From the NCBI GenBank assembly GCA_002452745.1, contig DKFC01000052.1:68062-132061 (forward strand): DNA of 64,000 bases. The letters run 5' to 3'. Of this stretch, positions 17,610 to 25,954 are shown piece by piece. The notes under the pieces were generated by a model. That model was not told the DNA's origin. It saw only the letters and a list, made by a program, of their open reading frames with translations, and ran no database searches. Both the position numbers and the translations under genes were made by a program. Source of the DNA: Firmicutes bacterium UBA6806 (GTDB lineage: Bacteria; Bacillota; Clostridia; Peptostreptococcales; Acidaminobacteraceae). How positions within the stretch are numbered: the stretch's first letter is position 1; each line of letters opens with the position of its first letter.

Positions 17610-19683
17610 GAGGCTTACCTCCCTGCATCTGGCGATTTAACCATCCGTGCAGTCGACGCTTTAGCATGGTTTCAACTTCCGCACGCGTTCCACTTCTAAG
17701 TGCTTTTAAAAACAAGGGTTCTTCGATGAGTGCCTTGCTGATTTGGCTCATCATTTCAAGTTGTATTCTAGAGGCTTCAACTGGTGTATACATAGTCACC
17801 GCCAGCGTCACTGATTCGCCCTTTTGACTTAGAACTGCTCTTTTTAAACGCCACACAGAAAACTGTAGGGTCTCAACGGCTGCTGTTTTGGCATGAATTA
17901 AAATAACGCCTTCTCCGTGAATGACGGTACTGCCAAGTCGTTCTCTCTCAACTAACTGTCTGTACAGCATCTTCCTGAATTTAGACTCCCGTCCAATTGA
18001 GTCAGCTGCTTTTTTTATCAGTGCATCCACATTTTTTACAGATATTTCTTCAAAGAGTTCAAAGGTCTTTTCAACTGCTAAAATTGCCTCTGTCATCTCA
18101 TGAATATGCTCAATTTTCTCAGTCTCTATCTCCACCGAACTCTCTTTATAGGGTGTCACCTGCCGCTTTAAAATATTAATTGCCTGCTGAATTTTATCCA
18201 CATCCTCTTCCAGCAGCAATGGATTTACTTTGATACAAGGATAATTGCTCTGGTCAATCTGGATTGTGGATATCAACAGTTCGAGTCCATATGTATCCAC
18301 TTTTCCGAGCATGATATCCTCTTTTGAAAACTGTCCAATGAGTTCAAGTGACGCAAAGTGCTTTGAAACTCTGGAATAGAGTAAACTGGAAGTGCCTATA
18401 CCGCTAGAACAGACAATCCCCGTTCTGATTTTTTTATCTTGATGCTGTAACTTTCTATAACGTTCAATTGAAGCACCAAAGTGCATTGCCAAATATCCGA
18501 TTTCCTCATCGGGTACGCTGATTTCAAACTGCTTTTGAATGAGTCCTGACACGTTCTCAGACATTCTATAAATTTCCGGATACATCTCCTTGATTTTATC
18601 AAGCAGAGGGTTTCTAATATCAAGATTCAACTTCATTCTGGTAATCGCAGGCCTCAAGTGGCTCACAAGACCAATAAGCAGTTTTTCATCCTCGCTAAAA
18701 TCATAACCGCTGAGCTTTTTAAATTCGTGAATCATATTGGAAGCAAGTCTAGTGATTTCAAAATTGGTGATGATGAGGTCATTTTGATCCACAATTGCCC
18801 CTGTTTTGAGCTTTGATCCCTTGAGGTGCATGGTGATGTAGCCCAGTTCATCTTCTGGGAATTTTACGTCGAAGGTCTCTTCGACTCGATTTCCAATATT
18901 TCTTGCAATTTCAAACTGCGAATCCTGCCTTAAACTCTCTAGAATTTCGGCACCCATGAAGATGCTCTCGCCTCTTTGAATTCTCTGAATGGCAATTGCA
19001 AGGTGTATCATCAGCCCCATAAAAGAACCATCTGTCAAACGATTCTCCAAGTACTGCTCGTACCCCTTCAGCAGTTGGCTTATTTTTATGAGAATTGCCT
19101 TGTCGATGACCGTTTCTACTAAATCGGTCTGTGTCTCACTGCTGTCTAGCATTGCCACCAAATCTTGATGTTCATAATTTTGATAGAGAAAGTCCACCAT
19201 GGCCTTTCTGAATTGACTTTCTACCCCCTCAAGGTACACACCGTATCCAGGTTTTCTCACAAGCTCAATCCCCCTTGATCCAAACCACGGTTCAATCTTG
19301 TCCATATCATAGGAAATAGTGGCTTCTGAAACACCCAAAAGGGTTGAAAAATAATAAAATTTTCTGGGTTCTCTGCTCTTTAAGAGCTCAATAATCAGTA
19401 TCTTATGTCTCTCATCTTGACTAAAATGTTCTTGTTCTGTTTCACTTTGAAGTGCTTTGAATTTTAAAATCTGTCTGTCAGTGGCTTCTAGCTTTACCCC
19501 CAGCCTCGTCTTCTTTTCAAGGGTCATTCCAAGTCCGGTTACAAGCGCCTCCACCTCATCCATCTCCCTGAATACAGTTCGCTTGCTGATGCCAAGTGCC
19601 TCTGCAATTTCGGAGACTGCTGTATATTCCACTTTCCCCAACAGAATTTCCACAATCTCCACAACTCTTCTCGAATAGCTCAC
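17599..19683 (-). CDS. PRD-domain transcriptional activator (MtlR/BglG type)
   Basis: A 694-residue regulator with two N-terminal helix-turn-helix units (AVSEIAEALGISKRTVFREM, then GVSEATISYDMDKIE), two PTS regulation domains with paired His, an EIIB-like domain (GIVCSSGIGTSSLLYSRV) and a C-terminal EIIA-like domain (STVIHGEGV). PTS proteins phosphorylate these domains, tying transcription to sugar supply and HPr state. The start is GTG at 19683 with GGAGG six bases upstream. It lies between the two permease genes and should control the locus. Confidence 0.92.
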   Translation of the reverse strand: MSYSRRVVEIVEILLGKVEYTAVSEIAEALGISKRTVFREMDEVEALVTGLGMTLEKKTRLGVKLEATDRQILKFKALQSETEQEHFSQDERHKILIIELLKSREPRKFYYFSTLLGVSEATISYDMDKIEPWFGSRGIELVRKPGYGVYLEGVESQFRKAMVDFLYQNYEHQDLVAMLDSSETQTDLVETVIDKAILIKISQLLKGYEQYLENRLTDGSFMGLMIHLAIAIQRIQRGESIFMGAEILESLRQDSQFEIARNIGNRVEETFDVKFPEDELGYITMHLKGSKLKTGAIVDQNDLIITNFEITRLASNMIHEFKKLSGYDFSEDEKLLIGLVSHLRPAITRMKLNLDIRNPLLDKIKEMYPEIYRMSENVSGLIQKQFEISVPDEEIGYLAMHFGASIERYRKLQHQDKKIRTGIVCSSGIGTSSLLYSRVSKHFASLELIGQFSKEDIMLGKVDTYGLELLISTIQIDQSNYPCIKVNPLLLEEDVDKIQQAINILKRQVTPYKESSVEIETEKIEHIHEMTEAILAVEKTFELFEEISVKNVDALIKKAADSIGRESKFRKMLYRQLVERERLGSTVIHGEGVILIHAKTAAVETLQFSVWRLKRAVLSQKGESVTLAVTMYTPVEASRIQLEMMSQISKALIEEPLFLKALRSGTRAEVETMLKRRLHGWLNRQMQGGKPHDV

Positions 19684-19842
19684 CTTAAACCTCCATCCCC
19701 ATTAGAGACATTTTTTATTAACAGAAAATTCAGAATGATATTCTCATTTTCATTATACCTCTATATTCTGGGATATTTAAGTTTAAGTTACTGGATTATG
19801 ACAGTATTTAATAGTGCCAAATTTGAAGATGCAGTAAAATTA

Positions 19843-19871
19843 AGAAACAGTGAAGTCACTTCACTGTTTCT
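19843..19871. terminator. Perfect hairpin after the EIICB gene
   Basis: AGAAACAGTGAAGT and its exact complement, separated by one base, with a T-rich stretch on both sides. It lies eight bases after the EIICB stop and before the regulator gene. It can act as a terminator, or partial terminator, that raises EIICB over downstream genes. Confidence 0.75.
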
Positions 19872-19878
19872 CTAAATA

Positions 19879-21258
19879 TTATTTTTTTAATCGTTCCACG
19901 AGTTCATCATAAATTGGATTGCCCACAAATTGGTCAATTGTTATGAGTTCCGCATGTTCACATTTGCCCTTAGCTCTTTCTCCAAGGCTAATATGAGTGA
20001 TGACAATGTCTGTGTCCGATGGGATGTCTTCAATAGACGTATTGATGACTTCAATATTGAGTCCCGCTTTATTGACTTTCTTTCTGAGTGTCGTTGCGCC
20101 CATTGCGCTTGAACCCATTCCAGCGTCACAAGCCACAACTATTTTTTTCACAGATTGTGCCATTTGGCCTTTTGATGCTGCTTTCATGCCACTGACAGTA
20201 GATTTTGCCGAATCCAGATCACCCGATTCTCCTTTGCGCTTAATGAAGAATGCCGCTACAAAGAAAGACACTGCTGTAGATACCAAGACCCCTGCAAGAA
20301 CACCTATGAATCCGCCTCTTGGCGTCATTGCCAAAAGTGCCAAAATACTGCCTGGTGAAGGTGTTGCAATAAGGCCTGCCCCGAAAATTGTAAAGGTAAA
20401 CACACCACTCATGCCGCCAGCGATAACGGCCAGCACTAACACTGGATTCATCAAAACATATGGGAAGTAAATTTCGTGAATTCCACCTAGGAAGTGAATA
20501 ATCACTGCTCCTGGTGCCGATTGTTTAACCATGCCTTTTGCAAATACCCAGTAGGCTAACAAAATGCCAAGTCCTGGGCCTGGGTTGGTTTCAAGTAAGA
20601 AGAAAATTGACTTTCCCGTTTCAGATGCCTGTTGAATCCCAAGTGGGCTGAGTACTCCATGATTCATAGCGTTATTTAAAAAGAGTATCTTGCCCGGTTC
20701 AATAAAAATGGATGTGAGCGGTAGAAGGCCTGCATTTACAATAGCTTCAACACCAGTCTTCAAAACGCTATTGAGTGCCAGCACCACAGGGCCAATTGCC
20801 AAGAATCCCAAAATTGCAAGCAACATTGCGATGATACCAGCTGAGAAATTCGCCACGAGCATTTCAAATCCTGCTGCAATGTTTCCATCCACAGCGTCAT
20901 CGAATTTCTTGATTGCCCATCCGCCTAAAGGTCCCATGAGCATTGCACCAATGAACATTGGAATATCTGCACCCACAACGACACCCATTGTTGCCACTGC
21001 ACCCACAACGCCGCCTCTTGCGCCACCCACGAGTTTCCCGCCTGTGTATCCAATTAGGATAGGTAGTAAGTTTGTAATCATTGGGCCAACCATTGTTGCC
21101 AGTTTTTCATTTGGCGTCCATCCGGTTGGAATAAAGAACGCTGTGATAATCCCCCATGCGATGAAGGCGCCAATATTTGGCATGACCATGCCACTTAGAA
21201 AACGACCAAATCTTTGGACGCCACTCTTGCTTGAGCCAGAGCCTAAAACATTTTCCAT
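19879..21258 (-). CDS. PTS mannitol-type permease, EIICB
   Basis: A 459-residue protein homologous along its length to the EIICBA at 15783-17609 but ending after the IIB domain (VACDAGMGSSAMGATTL, active Cys near residue 377). It lacks a IIA domain, so the downstream EIICBA or another IIA must phosphorylate it. The IIC half carries the same NPGPGLGI and GGIHEIYFPYVLM motifs. It is the first gene of the locus, with its own promoter and a hairpin terminator behind it. The two permeases probably arose by duplication. Confidence 0.92.
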   Translation of the reverse strand: MENVLGSGSSKSGVQRFGRFLSGMVMPNIGAFIAWGIITAFFIPTGWTPNEKLATMVGPMITNLLPILIGYTGGKLVGGARGGVVGAVATMGVVVGADIPMFIGAMLMGPLGGWAIKKFDDAVDGNIAAGFEMLVANFSAGIIAMLLAILGFLAIGPVVLALNSVLKTGVEAIVNAGLLPLTSIFIEPGKILFLNNAMNHGVLSPLGIQQASETGKSIFFLLETNPGPGLGILLAYWVFAKGMVKQSAPGAVIIHFLGGIHEIYFPYVLMNPVLVLAVIAGGMSGVFTFTIFGAGLIATPSPGSILALLAMTPRGGFIGVLAGVLVSTAVSFFVAAFFIKRKGESGDLDSAKSTVSGMKAASKGQMAQSVKKIVVACDAGMGSSAMGATTLRKKVNKAGLNIEVINTSIEDIPSDTDIVITHISLGERAKGKCEHAELITIDQFVGNPIYDELVERLKK

Positions 21259-21319
21259 AAGTATCCCCCTTAAATAAAATAGATTGATTATGACGCTACT
21301 TGCCAGTTGCTATAGCCAC

Positions 21320-21349
21320 ATTATAGTCAGAGGGTGTTCCCATTTTCAA
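21320..21349 (-). promoter_or_regulatory. Promoter for the EIICB gene
   Basis: Minus-strand TTGAAA (21344-21349), 18-bp spacer, consensus TATAAT (21320-21325), about 60 bp upstream of the EIICB start. Confidence 0.55.
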
Positions 21350-21435
21350 ACAAAAGACCATGAACACTGTCACGATTCAATGATGACATTTTTTATAAAA
21401 TAGGAAAATACTGTCTGGGACAGCTCCAATTTTTC

Positions 21436-21482
21436 AAAAAAAAAAATAAAAAAACGAAGAAAAATGACAGTCTCCGTTTTTT
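21436..21482 (-). terminator. Terminator after the aminotransferase gene
   Basis: Minus-strand AAAAAACGGAGA pairs with TCTTCGTTTTTT (one G-U) around a 10-nt loop, followed by a long T-run. The rest of the 324-bp gap holds only the EIICB promoter; I see no gene in it. Confidence 0.7.
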
Positions 21483-21582
21483 ATAATTGCTCTTTATAAT
21501 GACATTATATGTAATTTTCATTAATCAAATGTCTATTTTTTTGAGCTTTATCTCACCTGTTTCTCTAATTCCATGCACGATT

Positions 21583-22710
21583 TCACTTAAAATAATCTAT
21601 GATTTTGGATACCACATGCTCCAGTTCTCCCTCGGTTAAGAGATGATGAAGCGGGAGTCTCACTATGCGTTCAGACACCGTTTCAGTATTGTAAAGTCGA
21701 TTTGGGCCTCTCCCGTATTGAATGCCCATTGCCGTTGTATGAAGCGGCGTATAGTGAGTGCTCGTCTCAATTCCCTCTTCTAAGAGCGATCCCATAAAAG
21801 CCTTTCGATCAACGCCTCCAGGGAGTAATAGATAAAAGATATGCCCATTTTCACTCGACCTTGAACTGAAAGAAAGCCCTTTTTCTGTCAGTGACCTAAG
21901 AGAATTCAAGTAGAGATTCCACAGCTTTACCCGCCTCTTTGTAATCCATTCCATTTTTGCCACCGCCCGATTTAGAAAGAGCAACTGATAAAGTGGCATT
22001 TCATATTCGCTCCCCAATGAGCACCACTCGTACTTTGGAATTTCACCTCTTAGAAAAGCCATGCGATTGGTGCCATGAGAAATGATGGTTTCGACTCTTT
22101 GATTTAGTTCTGGAGAGTTTAAAAATAGACAGCCTCCACTGCCACCTGCAGTGAGATTTTTAGTTTGATGAAAACTCAGACAGCCCATCTCACCGTGAAG
22201 CCCAAGCGCTTTTCCATTGTAATTTGCCCCAATTCCATGAGAGGCATCTTCGAGTACCACACAGCGCCCAATATCTGCAATTGCCTGAAAGGCCTCTAGA
22301 TCAACTGGAATGCCGCCATAGTGGATAGGGACAATTGCCTTTGTTCGCTGACTCAGTTGCCGTTCCACTGATGCCGGGTCTAAGTTGAGCGTCTCCATTT
22401 CAATATCTGCAAACTTTAATACAGCACCTCTTCTCGCAAAGGCATTTGCAGTGGAAACATGAGTGAACGAGGGCATGATGACTTCATCTCCCGCCCCTAT
22501 TTCCAGAGCTAAAGCCATAACCTCCAATGCCGCTGTGGCAGAGCTTAAAAAATATTGATAGCCTATTTCACCATACCCAAAATGGTCTTTAAACTGTTCT
22601 GTGGTGGACTTTGCAAGTTGTTCATGGGACTGAAACGGATTTACACTTAACTGGTCGCTGACCTCTGACATTATAGAGGATGTCCAGTAGGGTACATGGT
22701 ATCTAATCAT
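21583..22710 (-). CDS. DegT/DnrJ/EryC1 family sugar aminotransferase (WecE-like)
   Basis: A 375-residue PLP enzyme. SSATAALEVMALAL (residues 56-69), EVIMPSFTHVSTANAF, VLEDASHGIGA (PLP-binding Asp) and SFHQTKNLTAGGSGG (Schiff-base Lys) match the WecE/RffA subgroup, which makes dTDP-4-amino-4,6-dideoxygalactose. The family builds amino sugars for surface glycans. It stands alone here, though glycosyltransferases lie 3-9 kb away. GGGAGA precedes the ATG. Confidence 0.88.
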   Translation of the reverse strand: MIRYHVPYWTSSIMSEVSDQLSVNPFQSHEQLAKSTTEQFKDHFGYGEIGYQYFLSSATAALEVMALALEIGAGDEVIMPSFTHVSTANAFARRGAVLKFADIEMETLNLDPASVERQLSQRTKAIVPIHYGGIPVDLEAFQAIADIGRCVVLEDASHGIGANYNGKALGLHGEMGCLSFHQTKNLTAGGSGGCLFLNSPELNQRVETIISHGTNRMAFLRGEIPKYEWCSLGSEYEMPLYQLLFLNRAVAKMEWITKRRVKLWNLYLNSLRSLTEKGLSFSSRSSENGHIFYLLLPGGVDRKAFMGSLLEEGIETSTHYTPLHTTAMGIQYGRGPNRLYNTETVSERIVRLPLHHLLTEGELEHVVSKIIDYFK

Positions 22711-22737
22711 CTCTATCTCCCTTCAAATCCTTCATAT

Positions 22738-22830
22738 GATTCCGTTCACGCCTGATTCCGTTCACGCCCATCAGAGCACGCTTTTATAGTCATCATATCA
22801 TAAGAGGCCTTCATTATAAACGCTCTGATG
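22738..22830. repeat. Tandem direct repeat plus inverted repeat upstream of the aminotransferase
   Basis: GATTCCGTTCACGCC occurs twice head to tail at 22738-22753 and 22754-22769. CATCAGAGC (22769-22777) and its exact complement GCTCTGATG (22822-22830) bracket a T/A-rich 44-bp segment with TATAAA/TATGAT-like boxes on the minus strand. The arrangement looks like an operator region for the aminotransferase gene. Confidence 0.5.
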
Positions 22831-22888
22831 CGCCACAAATGAAAGCCCCTTTGTCAATTCGTTGCGATTTTCTATTTTTCAGTTACCA

Positions 22889-24667
22889 CTATTTCACAAC
22901 TGGATACTCTTTGTTTGCCCAACCTGCGGGTGCATTTGCGCCTGTTCCCATGCCGCCGTTAAGCGATACAGCATCATAGCCCATAAGTCTCAATGCCGCA
23001 GTTGCCTGTCCAGCTGTTTGACCAGTATAACAGTAGACGACAATCGTCTTGTCTTTAGGGAGTGTGCCAAAAGAATCCACCATTGTGTTGCCAAAAGGAA
23101 TGTTAACTGCTCCTTCTATATGACCATTTGCAAAGTCTTCTGCTTTTCTTACAGACAAAATATAAATGCTGTCATCTTTTGCGTCCACCATTGCTTTGAG
23201 ATCATCTTCAGAAATCTTGTAATTTTTGTATTTAGTATCCTTTAAAGCGACCATGCCTTCATAATAGGTTGTAATTGCCGCTTGTATTGGTTCAGAAATT
23301 GTTGTAACTGCTCCACCTACTGGTGTTGCTTCTGTTGTTGTCTGAGCATCTATGCCATCCAATTTAGAGATGCCAAGATTCCATCCTAAGTTGACACTTC
23401 TAGCATCGAAGCCCGCAAGATTTAACGTCACCACTGCTTGCCCTGCTGTCTGTCCTGTATAGCAATAGACATAAACTGGCTTGTCAGAGGGAATATTCAC
23501 TAAGTTTTCACTGATTGCAGTTCCCCATGGAAGGTTTACAGCACCTTTCACATGGCCTTTTTCGTAATCTGCCGCACTTCTAATATCCAAAATAGTCATT
23601 GGTTCGTCAGCCACAACTTTTGCTATAAATTCATCTTGAGCAATTTTGTAGATGTGATCTGGCATGTTTTTGTATAGCTCAGTTACTTTGTCTGCCACTT
23701 CGTTTTCAACAGCATATCCTTTGTTTGCCCAACCCGCTGGTGCGTTTGCAGCGGTTCCCATACCACCATTAAGCGATACGGCATCATAGCCCATAAGTCT
23801 CAATGCAGCCGTAACTTGACCCGCAGTTTGACCAGTGTAGCAATAGACGACAATTTTTTTATCTGTAGGCAATGTCCCGAAACTGCCTGCCATATCATTT
23901 CCAAAAGGAATGTTGACTGCACTTTTAATATGACCCGCTTCATAATCTTTTGCATTTCTCACAGAAAGCACATAGATGCTGTCATCGCCGCTGTCGATCA
24001 TTTCCTTCAAGCCATCTTCAGAAATTTTATAGTTTTTAAATGGTGTGTCACTTACTGCCGCAAGGCCTTCGTAATAAGCAGTCAATTCACTTTGAACCGC
24101 TGAATCTATTTGAGTGGCTCCTGCTTCAAGTGTTGCTGCTTCTGTACTTGTAACAGCATCCACGCCATCTGCTTTTGAGATGCCAAGATTCCAACCTAGA
24201 TTGACACTTCTTGCATCAAAACCAGCATAGTTCAGTGTCATCACCGCTTGTCCTGCCGTTTGACCAGTATAGCAATAGACATACAGAGGCTTGTCTACTG
24301 GAATACTGCTGAGTCCTTCTGCAATTGCAGGACCCCAAGGCATGTTGACTGCACCTTTAACATGACCTTTTCCATAGTCTTCTGCACTTCTAATATCCAA
24401 AATAGTCATATCTTCCCCTGCAACTACTTTTTCAATAAACTCAGCTTGACTGATTTTATAAATATGCTCTGGCATGTTCTCGAAATAAGCAGCCACTTTA
24501 TCATTTGCAGTGGCTGGTGCCTCTTCTTCAGTTGTTTCAGAAGGTGTATTAGCTGTGGTTTCTTCTGTGACTTCCATAGACGCCTTCGGCTCTTCTGTCT
24601 TGCCGCAAGCAGTTGTTGACAATACAAGCATTAAAGCCAATAGTATTGCAAGCAATTTCTTATTCAT
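22889..24667 (-). CDS. Secreted lipoprotein with four rhodanese domains
   Basis: A 592-residue protein with a lipoprotein signal (Cys21), a Thr/Glu-rich linker and four rhodanese modules. Each carries an intact CYTGQT loop, with the active cysteines at residues 132, 276, 402 and 546. Modules 1 and 3 match each other, as do 2 and 4: a two-domain unit was duplicated with an exact 270-residue period. The family moves sulfane sulfur via a Cys persulfide, here on the outer membrane face. The start at 24667 has GGAGG seven bases upstream; the frame stays open for 62 more codons without a site. The next gene upstream is another rhodanese lipoprotein. Confidence 0.92.
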   Translation of the reverse strand: MNKKLLAILLALMLVLSTTACGKTEEPKASMEVTEETTANTPSETTEEEAPATANDKVAAYFENMPEHIYKISQAEFIEKVVAGEDMTILDIRSAEDYGKGHVKGAVNMPWGPAIAEGLSSIPVDKPLYVYCYTGQTAGQAVMTLNYAGFDARSVNLGWNLGISKADGVDAVTSTEAATLEAGATQIDSAVQSELTAYYEGLAAVSDTPFKNYKISEDGLKEMIDSGDDSIYVLSVRNAKDYEAGHIKSAVNIPFGNDMAGSFGTLPTDKKIVVYCYTGQTAGQVTAALRLMGYDAVSLNGGMGTAANAPAGWANKGYAVENEVADKVTELYKNMPDHIYKIAQDEFIAKVVADEPMTILDIRSAADYEKGHVKGAVNLPWGTAISENLVNIPSDKPVYVYCYTGQTAGQAVVTLNLAGFDARSVNLGWNLGISKLDGIDAQTTTEATPVGGAVTTISEPIQAAITTYYEGMVALKDTKYKNYKISEDDLKAMVDAKDDSIYILSVRKAEDFANGHIEGAVNIPFGNTMVDSFGTLPKDKTIVVYCYTGQTAGQATAALRLMGYDAVSLNGGMGTGANAPAGWANKEYPVVK

Positions 24668-24761
24668 AAGATTTCCTCCCAATTTTACGCATGCTATAAT
24701 CGCCAATATTTCATGGCAGCATCCGCACTTTACAAGATGGTTCTCCTTGAGGTGACTTAAA

Positions 24762-25664
24762 TCACGAACCCTCTTGTTGTGTGATAGGCGCTTTTTCTTC
24801 CACAGGAACAGTGACTTCGTTCTTTGAAGACCATTCAATCCATGCGCCATCATATACTTTTACATGTTCATACCCAGCTTCCTGTAACAGTGCAAATGTC
24901 TGAGTCGCTCTGAACGAAGATTTGCAATAGAGAATGATTTCATCGTCTTTTTTTAGTCCTAAATCCTGATAGAAAAGACCAATGTCTCTACTGGACATAA
25001 ACGTTCCATCACTGTATAAATTCTTGGTATGAGGATATAAAATCGCCCCTTTGATATAGCCCGCTTCGTATTCTGCTACAGAACGAACATCTACGATTTT
25101 CGCAGTTGGGGTTTCCATTTCTGTCTGAGCCTTTACCTCGTCGTATGAGGCTATAATACTCTCATCAGCTTCTTTTGCAGTATAAGTGACCGCGCTCAGC
25201 TGAGGCTCTTCTTTCGTAATTTCAAGTCCGGCCTCTACGAGTGCACTGGCACCGCCATTTACGATCATAACCTTGTCGTGCCCATAAACTCTAAACGTCC
25301 AAAAAATCCTCCCTGCACTGACACCGTCATTGTCATCATAGACATAGAGCGTTTGAGTGTTTGAGATGCCCTTTGCGCCAACAACTTTTTCAAAATCAGC
25401 TTTTGAAATCAGCATTGACTGGTCGTTTACAAGTTCACTAGGAGACAGGCATACTGCACCTTGAAGATGTCCCTTGTCATAGGCTTCTTGACCTCTGGCA
25501 TCAATCACCAGCACATCAGAATTGCCCTGATAAACGGCACCTACCTGCTTTGCCTCTGCCACGTTCATGGTTCCCGGATATGCCGTTTTAATTGCACATC
25601 CACCAAGCACGAGCATTGTCATCAGCACGGTAGCGAGAATCACCGTCCATTTTTGCTTCGTCAT
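24762..25664 (-). CDS. Secreted two-domain thiosulfate sulfurtransferase (rhodanese) lipoprotein
   Basis: A 300-residue lipoprotein (lipobox LGGC, Cys23) with two rhodanese domains in the classical TST layout. The N-terminal domain has Asp in place of the catalytic Cys (VYDDNDG, residue 110). The C-terminal domain has an active YCKSSFRATQT loop with Cys247. TST enzymes transfer sulfur from thiosulfate to a thiophilic acceptor. The start at 25664 follows GGAGG by five bases. It is about 95 bp upstream of the four-domain rhodanese gene, probably one operon. Confidence 0.9.
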   Translation of the reverse strand: MTKQKWTVILATVLMTMLVLGGCAIKTAYPGTMNVAEAKQVGAVYQGNSDVLVIDARGQEAYDKGHLQGAVCLSPSELVNDQSMLISKADFEKVVGAKGISNTQTLYVYDDNDGVSAGRIFWTFRVYGHDKVMIVNGGASALVEAGLEITKEEPQLSAVTYTAKEADESIIASYDEVKAQTEMETPTAKIVDVRSVAEYEAGYIKGAILYPHTKNLYSDGTFMSSRDIGLFYQDLGLKKDDEIILYCKSSFRATQTFALLQEAGYEHVKVYDGAWIEWSSKNEVTVPVEEKAPITQQEGS

Positions 25665-25954
25665 ACAAACCTCCATAAACGAATTTGTGAGATTGCTTTG
25701 GAGTACATTGTTAATTTGTAAACAATTAATGTGCCAAGCACACTTTTCTCATAATCATTATATTGTATTTTATTTTGAAATGGTCATCACATTTACTTAT
25801 ACTACATTTCATATTGGTATGATAGAAATTTAACACACTCTCAGATGAGGCTATACATCCACGCTTATTTTCAGTATGATGGAGGTGATTCACCTTATTT
25901 TGAAACATCCTTTATTTTGAAGCATTCTCTCTAATTTTATTTTGACGAAGGGGT

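Noticed and set aside
13583..21258. Classical mannitol operon (mtlA-mtlR-mtlF-mtlD)
   Set aside because: Permeases and regulator fit, but mtlD is replaced by a zinc-type dehydrogenase and a PfkB kinase is present.
25879..25920. 13-codon frame next to a very strong anti-SD match (GGAGGTGAT) upstream of the GT39-like gene
   Set aside because: The strong site lies inside the frame itself and forms part of the AGGTGATTCACCT palindrome; no evidence of translation.
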